This document shows positions 13,734-16,287 of a DNA stretch of 16,287 nt, piece after piece. Origin of the DNA: Nanoarchaeales archaeon (GTDB lineage: Archaea; Nanobdellota; Nanobdellia; Woesearchaeales; UBA583); NCBI GenBank assembly GCA_013215525.1, contig JABSQY010000034.1, positions 1 to 16,287 of the forward strand, written 5' to 3'. The notes under the pieces are model-generated. The model worked only from the letters and a program-made list of their open reading frames with translations, did not search any database and had not been told where the DNA came from. The first letter of the stretch is position 1, and every line of letters begins with the position of its first letter. The translations under genes and the position numbers were made by a program.

Positions 13734-13881
13734 ACACAGCAAACACAACATAACTCACAGCAGAACAACCCACAGAAAACCTTTCAGAAACCTACAACAA
13801 ACGTACAAACACAAACACAAACCTACTTGAAAACTACACAAACACAACACAAACACAAAACTACAATAATTAAATTAAAAT
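13734..13881 (+). repeat. A/C-rich spacer element, copy 1
   Basis: A G/T-poor tract (runs of ACA, AAAC, ACAAAC) fills the 281-bp spacer after the phosphatase gene. It contains ACACAGCAA (13734-13742), a 38-base block starting ACAACCCACAGAAAACC (13765-13802) that recurs at 14905-14942 with two mismatches, and ACTACAATAATTAAATTAAA (from 13860), which recurs at 15783 with one mismatch. The orientation is the same as in the other three copies. The remainder of the spacer (13882-13956) is plain AT-rich DNA. Confidence 0.7.
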
Positions 13882-13956
13882 AAAAAAATAAGTTTAAAAT
13901 TTAAATTAATTATATTAATTGAAACTTTTTATTATCATAAATCTAAAAATTCAAAC

Positions 13957-13972
13957 AAGTATTTAAATACTT
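13957..13972 (+). promoter_or_regulatory. Palindromic TATA region of the 55-aa gene
   Basis: AAGTATTTAAATACTT is perfectly self-complementary over 16 bp, with the TATA-like core ATTTAAAT about 28 bp before the ATG at 13993. A dimeric repressor bound here would occlude TBP. Confidence 0.5.
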
Positions 13973-13992
13973 ATGAATTATATTATACTATT

Positions 13993-14160
13993 ATGGCAAA
14001 ACCAATTGAAGCAACACCGACACTTCACGGGCAAGATGCAATTAATTTTGTAAATGATTTAATTAAAGTTAATTCAAGTATTCCAACATCTGCTCAAATT
14101 AAAGTTAAAAATAGAGTATTTAATAGAAATTTTCGTTTTATAGATAATACTATTTTATAA
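13993..14160 (+). CDS. Small 55-aa protein, candidate partner of the convergent GNAT
   Basis: Starts MAKPIEATPTLHGQDAINFV and ends RFIDNTIL before TAA (14158-14160). The opening pattern K-P-I-E-x-T-P-x-L-x-G-x-D-A-x-x-F looks like a recurrent motif of short prokaryotic proteins of unknown function, which I recall near toxin-like genes; that association is from memory and unverified. The rest is mixed polar/hydrophobic with a basic stretch (KVKNRVFNRNFRF) that could bind nucleic acid. It ends 6 bp from the end of the opposite-strand GNAT gene. A palindromic TATA box at the right distance supports expression. It may be an antitoxin, but this is inferred from context only. Confidence 0.65.
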   Translation: MAKPIEATPTLHGQDAINFVNDLIKVNSSIPTSAQIKVKNRVFNRNFRFIDNTIL

Positions 14161-14166
14161 TTTTAT

Positions 14167-14709
14167 TTATTTTTCTCTCACTTTATATTTTTCAATATCT
14201 AAATACATTGGAACTTGTAATTTATTTTCTCCTCTTAAAATTTTAAAACCTACTTTTTCATAAAATTTAATTGACTCTCTTTTAGAGTCTAGTGATATTA
14301 ATCTACAACCTAAATAATTCATACTTAAATTTATACATATTCTATGAACAAAATCAATAAGTAATGTTCCAATTCCTCTTCTTTCAAAATTAGAATTAAC
14401 ACAAAGGCGACCTATTTTAATTGCTGGTAATGATTTATAATTAATTCCTTTATCGACAAATATTTTCCCCAAATCTGCATTAATTTTAATTGAATCAGAA
14501 AGAATCGACACATAACCAAGTATATTTTGTTTTTTATCATCTAAAAATAAATAAGTTATAGATAATTTAATTTCTTGATTATAAATTGAATCTTCTTTTA
14601 AAAAATCAATTAAATCTTGTTCTAATGTAGAAAAAGAATCAAATAATTTAATATATTTTTTATCAACTTTAGTAATCCATATTTCATTTTCAGAAATTTT
14701 ATTATTCAT
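14167..14709 (-). CDS. GNAT-family N-acetyltransferase, TacT-like
   Basis: A 180-aa Gcn5-related acetyltransferase using acetyl-CoA. The core runs from SITYLFLDDKKQNILGYVSIL (50-70, strands 2-4) to LPAIKIGRLCVNSNFERRGIGT (94-115), with the pyrophosphate loop R110-R-G-I-G-T115. It continues to GCRLISLDSK (134-143) and FYEKVGFK (149-156) with Tyr150, the usual general-acid position. The combination P-A-x-x-x-G-R-L-x-V just before the acetyl-CoA loop, and F-x-x-x-x-x-x-L-x-x-F-L near the start (FSTLEQDLIDFLKE), is typical of the TacT/AtaT group that acetylates aminoacyl-tRNA as toxins. The canonical ribbon-helix-helix (DUF1778) antitoxin is absent upstream; the only near neighbour is the convergent 55-aa gene. 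A normal metabolic GNAT remains possible. Confidence 0.82.
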   Translation of the reverse strand: MNNKISENEIWITKVDKKYIKLFDSFSTLEQDLIDFLKEDSIYNQEIKLSITYLFLDDKKQNILGYVSILSDSIKINADLGKIFVDKGINYKSLPAIKIGRLCVNSNFERRGIGTLLIDFVHRICINLSMNYLGCRLISLDSKRESIKFYEKVGFKILRGENKLQVPMYLDIEKYKVREK

Positions 14710-14730
14710 AAATTATATAATAGATTAAAT

Positions 14731-14740
14731 AATATAAATA
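14731..14740 (-). promoter_or_regulatory. TATA box of the GNAT gene
   Basis: Read on the minus strand this is TATTTATATT, centred about 26 bp before the ATG at 14709. Confidence 0.5.
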
Positions 14741-14790
14741 ACTGGTTTAAATTTGAAACTAATTTGAAGAATTCAATAAGCAAGCACACG

Positions 14791-14953
14791 ACACAGCAAA
14801 AGCCCCCTGTAAATAATATCTTACAGAAAATAATTTAAAACTAAAAGATTAGAAAAAAACTTTACAGAAAAATATCGGAAACATACTCGAAAAGAAAAGC
14901 AAACACAACCCACAGAAAACCTTTCAAAAACCTACAAGAAACATAAGACAAAA
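14791..14953 (+). repeat. A/C-rich spacer element, copy 2
   Basis: Contains ACACAGCAA (14791-14799), a small dyad CTGTAA-ATAATATC-TTACAG (14807-14826), and the 38-base block at 14905-14942, which matches copy 1 at 36 of 38 positions. It ends with AAAACTAAAATAACT, a degenerate form of the closing block of copies 1 and 3, running up to and into the MazF stop codon. Both flanking genes are on the minus strand, yet the element reads A/C on the plus strand like the other copies. No gene is visible in 14741-14954. Confidence 0.7.
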
Positions 14954-14954
14954 A

Positions 14955-15290
14955 CTAAAATAACTCATTAAGTTTTAATTTAATTTTATTAAAAACTAAA
15001 TCGTTTAAAGTTCCAATTTTTAATTTTATTAATTTTTTTTCAAGAGTTGTAATCTTATCTAATCTTAAGCGACTTGTTTTAATTAATTTTCCATAACTAG
15101 AATCATTTTGAGTAATTTCAAAAGAATATTCAATTTTTTTTAAAACACTAGTTAAAGGAATTACAATTAAATCATTTCCAATTGAATTAAATTTATTATT
15201 TGATAAAATTAAAACAGGTCTAACTTTAGAAGATGTTAAATCAGAAAATGGAAATGGAATTAAAACTATATCTTTTTGAGAAAAATTCAT
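14955..15290 (-). CDS. mazF: MazF/PemK-family endoribonuclease toxin
   Basis: A 111-aa protein from the chosen ATG; family length is about 110. MazF-type toxins cleave mRNA at short sequence motifs and are held inactive by the cognate antitoxin. Family motifs, numbered from this start, are DIVLIPFPFSDL (7-18), SKVRPVLIL (21-29) with the conserved R-P after the S1-S2 loop, VIPLTS (43-48) with the catalytic-region Thr, and the C-terminal SRLRLDKITTLEKKLIKLKIG (73-93). The start at 15290 is preferred because its ATG overlaps the antitoxin TGA as ATGA (15287-15290), the usual coupling in such operons. An in-frame ATG at 15311 would add seven residues and a 25-nt overlap. It is co-transcribed after the AbrB-fold antitoxin and lies between two ACA-rich spacers. 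Confidence 0.88.
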   Translation of the reverse strand: MNFSQKDIVLIPFPFSDLTSSKVRPVLILSNNKFNSIGNDLIVIPLTSVLKKIEYSFEITQNDSSYGKLIKTSRLRLDKITTLEKKLIKLKIGTLNDLVFNKIKLKLNELF

Positions 15291-15547
15291 TTTTTCAAAT
15301 ATTGATTCCAAATTTCATCTTCTTTATTATCCCAAATTTCACTAAGTGATTTTTCAGTTAATTGTGGAAAATCTGAAAAATCATCAATAACTTTTAAAGC
15401 AAGTTTATCAACCTTTTCAATTAATAATTTACCATTATTTTCAACAATTAATAATTCATCACCTTTTTCAATACCAATTAACTCACGAATCATAGTAGGA
15501 ATTGAAATTTGTCCTTTGTCTGTAACTTTTACAGTTTTTGCTAACAT
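15287..15547 (-). CDS. AbrB/SpoVT-fold antitoxin (MazE-like) of the MazF toxin
   Basis: An 86-aa protein. The N-terminal half is a swapped-hairpin AbrB domain: VKVTDKGQISIPTMIRELIGIEKGDELLIVE (6-36), with the hallmark V-T-x-K-G-Q-I-x-I-P-x-x-I-R and G-D-E-L segments, followed by the closing strand KLLIEKV (40-46). Residues 48-86 form an acidic, aromatic tail (DDFSDFPQ, WDNKEDEIWNQYLKK) of the kind that threads along MazF to block its RNA site. It is first in the operon and is translationally coupled to mazF by ATGA. The AbrB domain should bind the dyad just upstream (15552-15571) and repress its own promoter. Family assignment is secure; exact MazE/VapB naming is not. Confidence 0.9.
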   Translation of the reverse strand: MLAKTVKVTDKGQISIPTMIRELIGIEKGDELLIVENNGKLLIEKVDKLALKVIDDFSDFPQLTEKSLSEIWDNKEDEIWNQYLKK

Positions 15548-15551
15548 AATA

Positions 15552-15571
15552 AAGTAAGGATTTCCTTACTT
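15552..15571 (-). promoter_or_regulatory. Operator-like perfect dyad of the antitoxin-toxin operon
   Basis: AAGTAAGGATTTCCTTACTT has 9-bp perfect arms with a 2-bp centre. It is placed between the TATA box and the antitoxin ATG, overlapping the edge of the TATA box. AbrB-type antitoxins bind such symmetric sites, so autoregulation is the natural reading. Confidence 0.7.
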
Positions 15572-15580
15572 ATAAATATA
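15571..15580 (-). promoter_or_regulatory. TATA box of the AbrB-MazF operon
   Basis: Read on the minus strand this is TATATTTATA, centred about 28 bp before the ATG at 15547 and abutting the operator dyad. Confidence 0.6.
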
Positions 15581-15606
15581 TTGTTTAAAATTTGTACTAC
15601 AAAGCA

Positions 15607-15804
15607 ACACAGCAACACAACCAAAACTACAAGAAAAATATTAGGACACAAGTACAAACACAAACACTCAAGAAATTGAAAATTTCTAAGCCGTTGTGAA
15701 ATCGAAGAGTTTCACAAAGAAACACAAACACAAACACAACTTCCAGAATACGACAGAAAACATAACACAAAACTACAGTAAGACTACAATAATTAAAGTA
15801 AAAT
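15607..15804 (+). repeat. A/C-rich spacer element, copy 3
   Basis: Contains ACACAGCAA (15607-15615) followed by CACAACC, many ACAAAC units, two hairpins (15671-15717), and a closing block ACTACAATAATTAAAGTAAA (from 15783) that matches copy 1 at 21 of 22 positions including the following AT. It sits between the divergent AbrB-MazF and 15846 promoters, so it is upstream of both. No gene is visible in the 298-bp spacer. Confidence 0.7.
15671..15717. repeat. Two hairpins inside A/C-rich element copy 3
   Basis: AGAAATT-GAA-AATTTCT (15671-15687) and TTGTGAAA-TCGAAGAG-TTTCACAA (15694-15717) have perfect 7- and 8-bp stems. The second has a CG-containing loop like other spacer hairpins in the window. 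Confidence 0.55.
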
Positions 15805-15814
15805 GAAGAGATAG

Positions 15815-15823
15815 ATTTAAATA
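15815..15823 (+). promoter_or_regulatory. TATA box of the 15846 gene
   Basis: ATTTAAATA is centred about 27 bp before the ATG at 15846. Confidence 0.5.
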
Positions 15824-15845
15824 TGAAAACTTTGAGATGTAAATT

Positions 15846-16253
15846 ATGTCAAAGTTAAACGAGTTAAATAGTAAAGATAAAACGTATCTTAATGATATAC
15901 AAGCTCAAATTATAAGTTTTTGTAATAGATTAGTAATTAATTTGAAATTAGGTGGAGCAAAAATTCAAGAAATTGAAACAGTATTACGTAATCCAAATTC
16001 ACAAAATAATGAAGAAAGAGGAATTAGATTAGGTTTTTTATTTAAAAATAAAGATTCTTTATTTAATATAGAATTTGATTTTGAATTTGAAAGTTCAAAG
16101 CAAAATTTAAAATTAACTAAAATAGAAACTGCATATTTTAAGGAAGATATGAAACCAAAGCATTCAAAACAGATTAATTCTGAATTGTGTGAAATGTATT
16201 CTGATATTAGTAAAACACAAAGTATGAACAGTGTACCTTTTGAAATAGAATAA
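15846..16253 (+). CDS. Hypothetical 135-aa protein, possible distant paralogue of the 4856 gene product
   Basis: The family was not recognised. The N-terminal 45 residues look helical (LNELNSKDKTYLNDIQAQII). Residues about 65-105 read as beta strands of alternating hydrophobic and charged residues (GIRLGFLFKNK, FNIEFDFEFES, LKLTKIETAYF). The C-terminus is a polar tail with one Cys. Collinear weak similarity to the 118-aa product of 4856-5212 covers both the opening helix and the strand region. It has no signal peptide or membrane segment. It has its own TATA box and is enclosed between A/C-rich elements 3 and 4 as a single-gene block beside a toxin-antitoxin operon. A role in defence or toxin-antitoxin biology is suggested only by location. 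Confidence 0.65.
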   Translation: MSKLNELNSKDKTYLNDIQAQIISFCNRLVINLKLGGAKIQEIETVLRNPNSQNNEERGIRLGFLFKNKDSLFNIEFDFEFESSKQNLKLTKIETAYFKEDMKPKHSKQINSELCEMYSDISKTQSMNSVPFEIE

Positions 16254-16287
16254 ACACAGCAACACACAACCCAGAGAATAAAGCACC
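16254..16287 (+). repeat. A/C-rich spacer element, copy 4, cut by the window edge
   Basis: Begins exactly at the stop of the preceding gene with ACACAGCAA (16254-16262), then ACACAACCC (16264-16272) as in the other copies. The element continues past the window end, so its length and right boundary are unknown. Confidence 0.55.

Noticed and set aside
13765..14942. The 38-base block in A/C-rich copies 1 and 2 as a CRISPR repeat
   Set aside because: Length and reverse-complement look repeat-like, but the copies are over 1.1 kb apart with genes between them, and there are no regularly spaced units or cas genes.
15288..15311. Upstream MazF start at 15311
   Set aside because: The ATG at 15290 gives the family-typical N-terminus and a 4-nt ATGA overlap with the antitoxin stop; the longer start adds seven atypical residues.

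Overview
This is a strongly AT-rich window that looks like the chromosome of a small-genome archaeon, most plausibly of the DPANN group (Woesearchaeota/Pacearchaeota-like). The grounds are archaeal TATA boxes about 26 bp before the start codon of nearly every gene (mostly leaderless starts with no ribosome-binding site), a histone-fold gene, a Rad50 with a zinc hook, and archaeal-style short ThiI, RsmA/Dim1 and a YrdC-only threonylcarbamoyl-AMP synthase. The lineage is inferred; no rRNA or tRNA gene is visible to confirm it.

Layout. 1-90 is the tail of a gene cut by the window edge. 168-5212 (+) holds a divergent RelA/SpoT-like nucleotidyltransferase, rad50 without an adjacent mre11, a membrane protein with a Cys-rich ectodomain, and a small unknown protein. 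5405-8231 holds thiI (-), a tandem histone-fold gene (+) with a structured leader, and rsmA (-). 8327-9711 holds an unknown protein, a DsbA-like thiol oxidoreductase with CGWC, and a small helical protein. A 281-bp spacer with three consecutive strong hairpins precedes recQ (9993-11927), whose product has two HRDC domains and no obvious winged helix. 12057-13711 holds tsaC, a VOC/glyoxalase-fold protein and a histidine phosphatase. Most of 1-13.7 kb is information processing, tRNA/rRNA modification and DNA repair, i.e. core genome with single-gene transcription units.

From 13.7 kb to the end the character changes. Small gene blocks (a 55-aa protein plus a TacT-like GNAT; an AbrB-MazF toxin-antitoxin operon; an unknown 135-aa protein) are separated by four A/C-rich, G/T-poor spacers. 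All four spacers share the block ACACAGCAA, and pairs of them share longer blocks (36 of 38 and 21 of 22 bases identical). The spacers always have the same orientation, whatever the direction of the flanking genes. This resembles a gene-cassette array or repeat-bounded island, and it is the most unusual thing in the window.

Regulation visible in sequence includes a perfect 9+2+9 operator between the TATA box and start of the AbrB-MazF operon, a similar dyad in the VOC promoter, palindromic TATA regions before rsmA and the 55-aa gene, a long bulged hairpin in the histone leader, and a hairpin/poly-T terminator after the histone gene.
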